A stretch of DNA of 64,000 nt from Ancylobacter radicis (lineage in GTDB: Bacteria; Pseudomonadota; Alphaproteobacteria; Rhizobiales; Xanthobacteraceae). The stretch covers positions 248,001 to 312,000 of the forward strand of contig NZ_JAHCQH010000015.1 in NCBI RefSeq assembly GCF_018449475.1, in the 5' to 3' direction. This document shows, in pieces, positions 42,757 to 50,275 of the stretch; the first letter of the stretch is position 1, and the number at the start of each line of letters is the position of its first letter. Below the pieces are notes generated by a model. It was not told the DNA's origin and did not search any database. It worked only from the letters and a program-made list of their open reading frames with translations. The position numbers were made by a program, and so were the translations under genes.

Positions 42757-43431
42757 TCACCAGCGATGGAAGCTGCGCGAACCGGTATGCGTTCCGCCGC
42801 CCGGACCGACGACCGCCCGGTTGGTCGTGCAGCCCTGTCCGGCGGTGCAACCGCGGGTGCGCGTCGCGGTGCCGCCATTGGGGCCCTCGCTGGTCCGGGT
42901 CGAGCTGCAAGCGCCGTCGGTGCAGACGCGGGTCTGGGCGGTCGAGCCGCCATAGACCCCGGTGGCGCTGCGGGTACCGACGCAGGCACCGCCCGCGCAG
43001 GTGACGGAGCGGCTGGCCGACGTCACCCGCGGGGCGACATAGGGCGGATAGGCCGCCCAGCGCCCGTACCAGGGATAGGCGACATAGTAGCGGTCCCAAT
43101 AGGCCCGGTTGAACGAGACGACGGTGATGCCGACCGCTGGTGCCACGGGGGCCGTGAGCACGACCGGCGCCCCGCGATAGACGATCTGGATGTAGTTCGC
43201 CGCCACCCAGCCGCGATAAGGTCCAAAGCCGATATCGCACCAGCTGTAGCCTGAAACGCAGCCAAAGGTTGTGATCGTGGCGCCCGCAGGCACGACGGTG
43301 ACCGCAGGATAGGCGGTCGACGGGCCGGCCCGCAGATTGACGTTGGTGACGGCAACCGCGCTGGTCGCGGCGCTGGACGCCGATACGGTGGCGACGGTGA
43401 GCGCGGCAGCGAGGAGAAGCGTTCTGAGCAT
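42757..43431 (-). CDS. Exported bacterial SH3-domain protein with cysteine-paired C-terminal repeats
   Basis: 224 aa. A signal peptide (MLRTLLLAAALTVATVSASSAA) is followed by an SH3b domain (VTNVNLRAGPSTAYPAVTVVPAG, then WCDIGFGPYRGWVAANY; residues about 28-85). An aromatic linker (YWDRYYVAYPWYGRWAAYPPY) precedes three tandem repeats of about 27 residues. Each carries a cysteine pair (CAGGAC, CTDGAC, CTAGQGC) and Thr/Gly-rich sequence. The SH3b domain likely binds peptidoglycan. GGAGTTCC precedes the ATG. A motif shared with the neighbouring two-component region is 87 bases upstream. Confidence 0.85.
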   Translation of the reverse strand: MLRTLLLAAALTVATVSASSAATSAVAVTNVNLRAGPSTAYPAVTVVPAGATITTFGCVSGYSWCDIGFGPYRGWVAANYIQIVYRGAPVVLTAPVAPAVGITVVSFNRAYWDRYYVAYPWYGRWAAYPPYVAPRVTSASRSVTCAGGACVGTRSATGVYGGSTAQTRVCTDGACSSTRTSEGPNGGTATRTRGCTAGQGCTTNRAVVGPGGGTHTGSRSFHRW

Positions 43432-43518
43432 GGCGGAACTCCGATGCAGGCCGCCCGGAGGCGGCGTCTGTTGTCCGCCGACCTTGATAGGTGTCTGGCC
43501 TCGCCGGCGTGTCTCGAC

Positions 43519-43538
43519 CATGTTTCGATTTGTGTCAG
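43519..43538 (-). promoter_or_regulatory. Response-regulator site 3 (candidate): upstream of the SH3 gene
   Basis: Read toward the SH3 gene it is CTGACACAAATCGAAACATG. It matches site 2 (42039-42058) in the CTGAYACAAATCGA core and lies 88-107 bases before the start codon. Confidence 0.6.
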
Positions 43539-43541
43539 CGA

Positions 43542-43569
43542 ACCGACAGCGCCAGGCGACGCTGTCGGT
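43542..43569. repeat. Strong hairpin upstream of the SH3 gene
   Basis: ACCGACAGCG (43542-43551) pairs perfectly with CGCTGTCGGT (43560-43569) around an 8-base loop. No T-run on either strand, so not an ordinary terminator. It abuts candidate site 3 and could be a protein-binding palindrome. Confidence 0.6.
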
Positions 43570-44053
43570 CACGCCCCGCGCGGCGAGGGCGGGAAATTCA
43601 CGATCCTGATCGCTCAGAATCCGTGCCGAAACGTCATGCCGGCCCGGATCAGCCTTCAGTGCGCGGCACCGGCGTATGGAGCAACTGCTGCTCCCACAGA
43701 TAGGCGATGCCGCTGCCGCCGGCATGCTGCGTTCCGGGAGGCACTATGGGCCCGACACTCCATGGCCGCGCCACGACCACGCACGACATCCGAGCAGCGA
43801 TACAGCGATCGAAGGCTCCGCTTAAAGAGCTAGCCGCCAGGGAACGACGTCTTCGCTACCGCGCTCAACGGCGCGTCGATTGAAGGCGGCTCATTACGCC
43901 TGCGTCTGCGCCCTAACCATGGGACTCGCTTGCCTTCCTCGCGGGCGAGAAGCCCCCGAGCATATCTCTTAGGGTATCCACACACTCGCAACGGCCTTGG
44001 CGTACCAAGTGTCGTATGATTAGAGTTCCATCCTCTATCGTCCGAACTCGTTG
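43570..44053. other. Long intergenic region between the SH3 and diguanylate cyclase genes
   Basis: About 480 bases without a recognised gene. On the minus strand 43649-43790 has coding-like codon use and reads HAGGSGIAYLWEQQLLHTP before a TGA at 43649, which could be the tail of a lost gene, unidentified. The part nearest the cyclase is less GC-rich and should contain its promoter. Confidence 0.4.
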
Positions 44054-45433
44054 ATGAATGAGCCCGTGCCTTTCTCATCTGCGACATCGAGCGACACATC
44101 AGCCATTACCTCCAGCAGCCCGGACTTCTCGGCGTTGTGCCGGATCGCGCGGGATATTCTGGGCGCGCCGTTTGCCTGCATGTGGCAGAGCGGCAATTTA
44201 TGGCTCGCCAGCACCGAGGATCGTGCCTTCGGCCTGTCAGCGATCGCCGATGTTCGGATCGCTCTGCCCCTTGGCAAGACGTCCCCTCTGCTCGTCGTAA
44301 GGGATACGCTGGATTGCCCGGCGTTAGCGAAGCGGACGTGGGTCGATGGAGAACCGCATGTGCGTTTTGTCGCCGTGCTGACGGTCGCCACACCTGAAGC
44401 GTGCCATTTTGAACCTTGCCACCTTGCCGTCTTAGACACGCAGCCGCGTGATCTCGACGACGACCAACGACGGCGGCTGCTTGATGTCGGCGCCCTCGCG
44501 GCTCAAGCACTGCAACTGGCCTGGGAGGCACAGCTCGCCAGCCTGCAGGAGAAAGAATTCCGATTGTTGGCGGAGACCTCAACCGACACGATCGTGCGCG
44601 GCAATCTCGACGGCATTCGCCTTTATATCTCGCCCTCCGTCCGCTCCCTGCTCGGTTATGAGCCGGAAGAGCTGATCGGCCTGCGCGCCATCGACATCGT
44701 CCACCCGGATGACCTTGGGAGCTTTGGCGCGCTCATGGCGTCAATCCGGGCGGGCGAACTCGAAACCGGTGTCAGCGAGGTGCGCCAACGTCACAAAGAC
44801 GGCCATTGGGTTTGGATGGAAGCTTCGGTCCGGCTCACCTACGATCCGGCCACGGGGAAACCGAATGGCTATGTGGCGTCCGTACGCGACATTCAGCGAC
44901 GCAAGCAGGCGGAAAGCCACCTGGAATATCTTGCATCTCACGATACGCTTACCGGCCTTGCAAATCGTGCGATCTTCGACCGGCGGCTTGCAGATGCCGT
45001 TTTCCATGCGCGCCGCGATGGACGCCGGTTCGCCCTTTTCTGCATGGATATCGACCGCTTCAAGCGCATCAACGACACGTTCGGCCATCAGGCTGGTGAT
45101 GCCGTCTTGCGCGAAGCCGCCATGCGGTTGCAGGTCGCCATAGGTGCCGAGGACATCGCAATCCGGCTGGGAGGCGATGAATTCGCCTTGATACAGATGC
45201 TGGACGACGCCGATGCTGCCGTCTCGGCGGCCAACATGGCACAACGTCTGATCGACGTGATGGCGCGTCCGATCTTCTTCCGGGGAAGTGAGATTCTGGC
45301 CGGGCTCAGTATCGGCATCGCGGTGGCGCCGCAGGACGGCCCGGATGCCGACCTCGTACTTTCGGCAGCGGACCGCGCGCTTTATGCCGCCAAACTCGGC
45401 GGCCGTAATACGTACCGTTTTGCCTCCTGCTGA
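44054..45433 (+). CDS. Diguanylate cyclase with GAF-like and PAS domains
   Basis: 459 aa, no membrane segments. Residues about 20-155 are GAF-like. Residues about 165-285 are a PAS domain with its PAC end (ETGVSEVRQRHKDGHWVWMEASVRL). Residues about 290-459 are GGDEF: LASHDTLTGLANRAIFDRRL, DIDRFKRINDTFGHQAGD and the intact active-site LGGDEF at about 374. It makes c-di-GMP from two GTP. The inhibitory I-site (RxxD) position reads GAED, so product inhibition is probably absent. No EAL domain follows. ATG at 44054 has weak SD; a TTG just before is possible. Confidence 0.93.
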   Translation: MNEPVPFSSATSSDTSAITSSSPDFSALCRIARDILGAPFACMWQSGNLWLASTEDRAFGLSAIADVRIALPLGKTSPLLVVRDTLDCPALAKRTWVDGEPHVRFVAVLTVATPEACHFEPCHLAVLDTQPRDLDDDQRRRLLDVGALAAQALQLAWEAQLASLQEKEFRLLAETSTDTIVRGNLDGIRLYISPSVRSLLGYEPEELIGLRAIDIVHPDDLGSFGALMASIRAGELETGVSEVRQRHKDGHWVWMEASVRLTYDPATGKPNGYVASVRDIQRRKQAESHLEYLASHDTLTGLANRAIFDRRLADAVFHARRDGRRFALFCMDIDRFKRINDTFGHQAGDAVLREAAMRLQVAIGAEDIAIRLGGDEFALIQMLDDADAAVSAANMAQRLIDVMARPIFFRGSEILAGLSIGIAVAPQDGPDADLVLSAADRALYAAKLGGRNTYRFASC

Positions 45434-45486
45434 GAACGTCAGGGTAACGGGCGCTTTGACGGGTGATAGCGCCGCGGTTGGCGCGC

Positions 45487-46263
45487 TCAAAAAATGAAGT
45501 CCACCGAGGTCAGCAGCCAGCAGCCCCGCGCCCACTCGATGCGGTTTCCCGCGGCATCCTCATTGATCGAACTGGTTCGAAAAACCGGCGTCCCCAGCGT
45601 CAGCTGGAGCAGCTGGGCCTCGTCGGCAGCCGCGAAGCCGCCGCTGATCCGCGTCTCGACGCGCCGGTACTTCTGGATGCCATGGGCAACGAAGACGTCG
45701 GTCACGGATTGGCGCCGGGCGTAAACCACCTCGAAATCGGGAAGCAGCGTCGCCGGGAAAACCTTGGTGCTGCTGTAGATGGGCTGGCCATCGGCGCTGC
45801 GCACGCGCCGCAGCCGGATCACCGGCGCGCCGGCCGGCAAGCGGAGCTGAGCCGCCATATCGGCATCCGCCGGCTCCCGGTCGAGGAAAAGCGTCTGGGT
45901 GGCGACACTCTTGCCATCGGCGGTCAAGCTTTCGGAGAACCGACTGCCGTCCCGCACGACGAGAGCCAAGGGCAGGCTGCGAACGAAGACACCGACCCCT
46001 TTGCGCGAGGTGAGGTGACCCTCCTGCTGGAGCTGCTGGAGCGCCCGGCGCAAGGTGATGCGCGTGACGCCGAGCTTCTCGGCAAGGTGGATCTCTCCCG
46101 GCAGTTGGCTACCGGCCTGGAGGTAGCCGCTGTCGATCAGCGCGATCAGGTAGTCGTAGATCTGCTGCCAGATGGGCGTGTCGCTGCGCGGACGGAAAAC
46201 CAGGCCGTCAAAGCCGGACATGCTGCCGGATCGATTGGGCTGGGCACGGAAACTCTTGTTCAC
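45487..46263 (-). CDS. phnF: GntR/HutC-family regulator, PhnF-like
   Basis: 258 aa. The N-terminal winged helix is PIWQQIYDYLIALIDSGYLQ, SQLPGEIHLAEKLGVTRITLRRALQQLQQEGHL. The C-terminal UTRA ligand domain has VIRLRRVRSADGQPIYSSTKVFP. PhnF homologues repress phosphonate or phosphate-linked genes. The start is GTG at 46263 (family-like length; GGAGTGAAGGC upstream), 4 bases after phnM ends on the same strand. HutC-type operator sequences lie in the phnM-phnD spacer. Confidence 0.87.
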   Translation of the reverse strand: MNKSFRAQPNRSGSMSGFDGLVFRPRSDTPIWQQIYDYLIALIDSGYLQAGSQLPGEIHLAEKLGVTRITLRRALQQLQQEGHLTSRKGVGVFVRSLPLALVVRDGSRFSESLTADGKSVATQTLFLDREPADADMAAQLRLPAGAPVIRLRRVRSADGQPIYSSTKVFPATLLPDFEVVYARRQSVTDVFVAHGIQKYRRVETRISGGFAAADEAQLLQLTLGTPVFRTSSINEDAAGNRIEWARGCWLLTSVDFIF

Positions 46264-46267
46264 GCCT

Positions 46268-47437
46268 TCACTCCGCCGCGCTTGCACGTGCCGCACGGGA
46301 CCCCCGGTCCAGCGCGCGGCGGGCATAGACAATATGACCGCTTACCATGGTTGCAACGACCTCGGGGTGTTCCATGTCCGAGCCGTCCACGAGGATAAGG
46401 TTGGCCTGCTTGCCCGGCACCAGACGGCCACGATCCGTGAGACCCGCGACGCGCGCCGGATTTTCCGACACCAGCGGCCAATAGGTGGCGAGGGCGTCGC
46501 GATTGCCACAGGCGAGCTTGAAAGCCGCATAGAGCGGCGAGGGATAGTGATAGTCGCTGGTGAGGACGGTGCAGAGGCCCTGCTGGATCGCCTGAGTGGC
46601 ATCGAGCGCACCATTATGACTGCCGCCGCGCACCACGTTCGGCGCCCCGAGGATGACGTCCTCGCCGGCATCGCGGGCGGCCCGCGCGGTCTCGATGGTC
46701 ATCGGAAATTCCGAGGACACGGCGCCGAGCGCGCGGAAGCCGGCCCGCTCCTGCGGGGAGGACTCGTCATGGGCCAGCAGCACATTGCCATTGGCGCGGG
46801 CCGTGGCGGCCAATGAGGCGATGGCGGCGGGCACCTCCTCGCGACGGCTCCAGACGCGGTCGAGCAGCGCCATGTAATCCTCGCGGCTGAGTCCCGAGCG
46901 TTCGGCCATCTGGCCGATCTTGCGCGCGATGGTGCCCTTGAGGACCGAACCGGTCGTGTGATCGTTGATGGCGAGGATCGGGGTCGGCGCAAGTGCCAGC
47001 CAGTCGCGCAGCTCGTCGAGCTGGCCGAGCGCAAAGGTTTCCCAGCGCAAATGAAGGCGGGTGTCGCAACCGAGATCGTCGCGGACCTCGCATAGCGTGC
47101 GGATGAAACGGCGCGCGGCCTCGGCTGAGCGCAATCCCGGCTCCCAGGACACGGTGACGCCGTGGAACGCGGTGGTGATGCCGTTGGCGACGAGCTGGCG
47201 ATCCGTGTCCTTCAGCGCCAGCTTCATGTCGAAGCGCACACCGGGACGCGGCATGATCTGGCGCTCGAAGCCATCGCCATGGACATCGACAATGCCGGGG
47301 AGGACGAGCAGCCCGGTAGCGTCGATCCGGGCGCTCCCCGGCGCCGCCTCGGCAATAGCATTGCCGGCTATGTAGATGGGGCGCTCGACCCAGTCGCCAT
47401 CGACCAGGGATACGCCGTTTTCGATCTGCCAACTCAT
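46268..47437 (-). CDS. phnM: Alpha-D-ribose 1-methylphosphonate 5-triphosphate diphosphatase (PhnM-like amidohydrolase)
   Basis: 389 aa of the amidohydrolase superfamily. The N-terminal motif LPGIVDVHGDGFE is PhnM-like (HxD variant HGD), then NGITTAFHGVTVSWE, HLRWET, AINDHTTGS and LLAHDESS ligands, and LTSDYHYPSPLYAAF. In the C-P lyase pathway PhnM releases diphosphate from the RPnTP intermediate. The start at 47437 (MSWQIENG) follows GCGAGG. No phnGHIJKL lies beside it, so the pathway must be completed elsewhere, or this is a paralogue with another cyclic or phosphate substrate. It is divergent from phnD. Confidence 0.88.
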   Translation of the reverse strand: MSWQIENGVSLVDGDWVERPIYIAGNAIAEAAPGSARIDATGLLVLPGIVDVHGDGFERQIMPRPGVRFDMKLALKDTDRQLVANGITTAFHGVTVSWEPGLRSAEAARRFIRTLCEVRDDLGCDTRLHLRWETFALGQLDELRDWLALAPTPILAINDHTTGSVLKGTIARKIGQMAERSGLSREDYMALLDRVWSRREEVPAAIASLAATARANGNVLLAHDESSPQERAGFRALGAVSSEFPMTIETARAARDAGEDVILGAPNVVRGGSHNGALDATQAIQQGLCTVLTSDYHYPSPLYAAFKLACGNRDALATYWPLVSENPARVAGLTDRGRLVPGKQANLILVDGSDMEHPEVVATMVSGHIVYARRALDRGSRAARASAAE

Positions 47438-47504
47438 CGGGCCTCGCTTGTCGGTCACTTGCAGCTGTTCGGGCACGGCGCCGGTGTCATGCACACGTCA
47501 TCTG

Positions 47505-47516
47505 CTGTCTATACAG
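47505..47516. promoter_or_regulatory. Putative PhnF operator 1
   Basis: CTGTCTATACAG contains GTCTATAC, matching the HutC-subfamily consensus GTMTAKAC. It sits in the spacer between divergent phnM and phnD, 68 bases from phnM and 47 from phnD. Confidence 0.6.
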
Positions 47517-47536
47517 GAAAGCAGGTAATCATCTCC

Positions 47537-47548
47537 CTGTCTACGCAG
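47537..47548. promoter_or_regulatory. Putative PhnF operator 2 (weaker)
   Basis: CTGTCTACGCAG shares CTGTCTA with operator 1 and keeps outer CTG/CAG symmetry, 32 bp downstream. It ends 15 bases before the phnD start. Confidence 0.45.
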
Positions 47549-47562
47549 CAAAGGACAGATAA

Positions 47563-48420
47563 ATGTTTCGCAAGCTTGTGCCCGCGCTCGCAATCACGCT
47601 CGTGACGGCCTTTTCGGCGATGGCCGAGCCTGTCCGCTTTGCCGTGACCGATATTGAAGGGCTGGAGGCGCTCCAGCAGGAGTTTGGCAGCTTCCAGAAA
47701 GCCCTCGAAGAGAAGACAGGGTTGGACATCGAGCTGATCCCCGTCAGCTCGCGCACAGCCGCCGTCGAGGCGATGAACGCCGGTCATGTCGAACTGGTTC
47801 TCACCGGACCGGCCGAATATGTGATCATGAAGCAGCTCAGCGATCCGCGCATCGTCGTGGCCTGGCAGCGGCCGGATTATTTCGCCCAGATTGCGGTGTT
47901 GGCGAACGGCCCCATCCGCACGCTCAAGGACCTCAAGGGCAAGAAGATCGCCTTCGGGTCGGTCGGCTCGACCTCGCAGCATCTGGGTCCGGCGCAGGCG
48001 CTGGCCGATCAGGGGCTGGTCTACGGCAAGGACTATGAGGGCGTGATCATCTCCCGCAACGTGGCGGCTGAAGCCCTCATCCGCGGCGACATCGCGGCGA
48101 TCGGCCTGAACTTCGGCCACCTCAACTCGATCCGCAAAGCCTTCCCGAACGCGGCCTTCGCTGTGGTCGCCCGTGGCCGCGACCTGCCCAACGACATCCT
48201 CGTCGCCCGCAAGGATATCCCCGAAGACGTCTATGTGAAGGTCCGCGAAGCCTTCCTGAAGCACGGCAATGAGCTGATGAGTGCCGTGATCGAAGGCGAG
48301 GACAACAAGAAGTTCAAGGGCGGCATCTTCATCACCGACATCAAGGACAGCGATTACGACTATGTCCGCTCGATGTACCGCACCATTGGCGTCGAGAATT
48401 TCTCGTCCTTTGTCGAGTAG
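47563..48420 (+). CDS. phnD: Phosphonate ABC transporter substrate-binding protein
   Basis: 285 aa. A Sec signal (MFRKLVPALAITLVTAFSAMA) gives a periplasmic protein of the PhnD/PtxB family. Visible phosphonate-site segments include GHVELVLTGPAEYVIM, GKKIAFGSVGSTSQHLGP and AAEALIRGDIAAIGLN. It binds alkylphosphonates or phosphite and delivers them to PhnE/PhnC. The start is just downstream of putative PhnF operators. A strong hairpin follows the gene before phnC. Confidence 0.92.
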   Translation: MFRKLVPALAITLVTAFSAMAEPVRFAVTDIEGLEALQQEFGSFQKALEEKTGLDIELIPVSSRTAAVEAMNAGHVELVLTGPAEYVIMKQLSDPRIVVAWQRPDYFAQIAVLANGPIRTLKDLKGKKIAFGSVGSTSQHLGPAQALADQGLVYGKDYEGVIISRNVAAEALIRGDIAAIGLNFGHLNSIRKAFPNAAFAVVARGRDLPNDILVARKDIPEDVYVKVREAFLKHGNELMSAVIEGEDNKKFKGGIFITDIKDSDYDYVRSMYRTIGVENFSSFVE

Positions 48421-48432
48421 TTCCTCTGCCGA

Positions 48433-48465
48433 CGCCGGACAGGCGCGCGCCTGTCCGGTGTTTTT
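48433..48465 (+). terminator. Intra-operon terminator/attenuator between phnD and phnC
   Basis: A 12-bp perfect stem (CCGGACAGGCGC with its complement, 48435-48458), extended by one wobble and one normal pair, is followed by TTTTT. It probably terminates a fraction of transcripts, giving more binding protein than transporter. Confidence 0.75.
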
Positions 48466-48498
48466 CTGTTGTTCCGCGCCGCAAAGAGGGACGCTCCT

Positions 48499-49335
48499 AT
48501 GGATGCCGCGTTTCAAGACGCCTTGAAGCAAGCAGCCACCATCAACGTACCCACGGCCCATCCGCGCCTGCCGGGTCCGTTTGGCGCGGAGCCGATCATC
48601 CGCACGCGCAGCCTCGGCAAGAGCTACCCCAAGGGTCCGGCCGTGTTCGCGGGGGTGCACCTCGACATTCGCGCGGACCAGCGCGTGGCGCTGATCGGGT
48701 CCAACGGCGCGGGCAAGTCGACCCTGCTGAAATGCCTGATCGGCCTGCTGCCGTCGAGCGAAGGCGAGATCATGACGCTCGGTGAGAGCTTTCACGCCGC
48801 GCCGACGGCGGCCCAGCTACAAAGGCTGCGGCGCCAGATCGGCTTCGTTTTCCAGAACCACGGTCTGGTGAGCCGGCAATCGGTGCTCACCAACGTCATC
48901 CAGGGCAAGCTCGGCCTGCCGGGAAGCTGGCGCGCCTGGCATCAGTCGCTGGCCGATCAGGCGTGGCGCGAGGAGGCCATGCAGGTTCTGGCCGAGGTGC
49001 GGCTGGCCGACAAGGCGCGTGCCCGCGCCGACGAACTGTCCGGCGGTCAGGCGCAGCGTGTCGCCATCGCCCGCGCGCTCATCCGCAAGCCCAGGCTGCT
49101 TATTGCCGACGAGCCGGCGGCGAGCCTTGATCCGGCGGTCGGTCGCGACATCATGCAGATCTTTTCCGACCTCGCGCGCGAGCACGGCATCACCCTCGTC
49201 TACACGACCCACGACATGCAGCACGCGCTCGATTATTCCGACCGCATCATCGCGCTGAAAGCGGGCAAGGTGTTTTTCGACGCTCCCACCGGGGATGTGT
49301 CGCTGCGGGACATGGATGGTGTCTTCCATGCATAG
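48499..49335 (+). CDS. phnC: Phosphonate ABC transporter ATP-binding protein
   Basis: 278 aa. Walker A GSNGAGKST at residues 67-75, Q-loop GFVFQNHGLV, signature LSGGQAQRVA, Walker B LLIADEPAASLD and the switch THDMQHA. NHGLVSRQSVLTNVIQGKLG is typical of PhnC. The N-terminal 30 residues before the first strand are longer than usual. GAGGGACG precedes the ATG at 48499. It overlaps phnE by 8 bases. Confidence 0.93.
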   Translation: MDAAFQDALKQAATINVPTAHPRLPGPFGAEPIIRTRSLGKSYPKGPAVFAGVHLDIRADQRVALIGSNGAGKSTLLKCLIGLLPSSEGEIMTLGESFHAAPTAAQLQRLRRQIGFVFQNHGLVSRQSVLTNVIQGKLGLPGSWRAWHQSLADQAWREEAMQVLAEVRLADKARARADELSGGQAQRVAIARALIRKPRLLIADEPAASLDPAVGRDIMQIFSDLAREHGITLVYTTHDMQHALDYSDRIIALKAGKVFFDAPTGDVSLRDMDGVFHA

Positions 49336-50122
49336 CCCTTCCCTGCCGGCGCGGCTGCCGTCCATCTCCCCCATTTCCTTCACGCTGCTCGTCGTCGTCG
49401 CGGCGGCGTTCCTCGCCTCCATCGGGCAGGTCGCGCCCTCGCCGGAGCGACTGGCGGCCGGCGCCCCCCGCATGGCCGAGCTGGTGGGGCGGATGATGCC
49501 GCCAAATACCGATCCGGCCTTCATGCAGCGCATGTTCTGGCGGATCGTCGAGACGTTCCAGATCGCTCTCGTCGGCACGGTGTTCGGCGTCATCATCAGC
49601 CTGCCGACGGCGTGGTTCGCGGCCCGCGGCATCTCCCCGCTCGGTCCGTTCCGGCACCTCGTGAAAGCGATCATCTCGCTGTTCCGCACGGTGCCGGACC
49701 TCGTCTGGGCGCTGCTGTTCGTCTCCACGCTCGGGCTGGGCGCCGTCGCCGGAACGATGACCATCGTCGTCGACACGATTGGATTTTGCGGCCGCTTCTT
49801 CGCGGAATCGATGGAGGAAGCGGACAAGAAACCCCAGGAGGCGCTTCAGGCGATCGGCGCCAACCGTGTCGCCGTGCTGTGCGGGGCGATCCTGCCGGAC
49901 GTGATGCCCTCGCTGATCAATTCCTCCCTGTTCGCGCTGGAAAAGGCGGTCCGGGCCTCGGTGGTGCTCGGCCTCGTCGGCGCTGGCGGGATCGGGCAGG
50001 AGTTGAAGGTCGCGTTCGACCTGTTCCAGTACCGCAACGCCTCGGCGATCATCCTCGCGATCTTCGCCATCGTGCTGGTGATGGAATTCTTCACTGATCG
50101 TCTGCGCGCGAAGTTCCAGTAG
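49328..50122 (+). CDS. phnE: Phosphonate ABC transporter permease
   Basis: 264 aa with about six membrane helices. The importer loop is visible as EADKKPQEALQAIGANRVAVLCGAILPDVMP; PhnE family patterns include SLFRTVPDLVWALLFVSTLGLG and KAVRASVVLGLVGAGGIGQEL. The start at 49328 (MHSPSLPA) overlaps phnC. It forms the homodimeric channel for phosphonates with PhnC. Only one phnE is present; two occur in some operons. Confidence 0.93.
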   Translation: MHSPSLPARLPSISPISFTLLVVVAAAFLASIGQVAPSPERLAAGAPRMAELVGRMMPPNTDPAFMQRMFWRIVETFQIALVGTVFGVIISLPTAWFAARGISPLGPFRHLVKAIISLFRTVPDLVWALLFVSTLGLGAVAGTMTIVVDTIGFCGRFFAESMEEADKKPQEALQAIGANRVAVLCGAILPDVMPSLINSSLFALEKAVRASVVLGLVGAGGIGQELKVAFDLFQYRNASAIILAIFAIVLVMEFFTDRLRAKFQ

Positions 50123-50275
50123 CGCGAAGGTCCAGCCGCCGCCGCGCGGGGGGCCTTTGCGGAATCTTGGCCGTCGAGACGGAGGCCATAGCCCGCGCGC
50201 CCACTCCCGGGGCGCCGGCCGGAACGGCGCGCCTTAAAGCTGCGCGGCCTTGTCAATTGCGTGTTAGACAGGTCC

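Noticed and set aside
43649-43790. Possible gene tail on the minus strand upstream of the SH3 gene
   Set aside because: Coding-like codon use but no family recognised and no intact start; too weak to list as a pseudogene.
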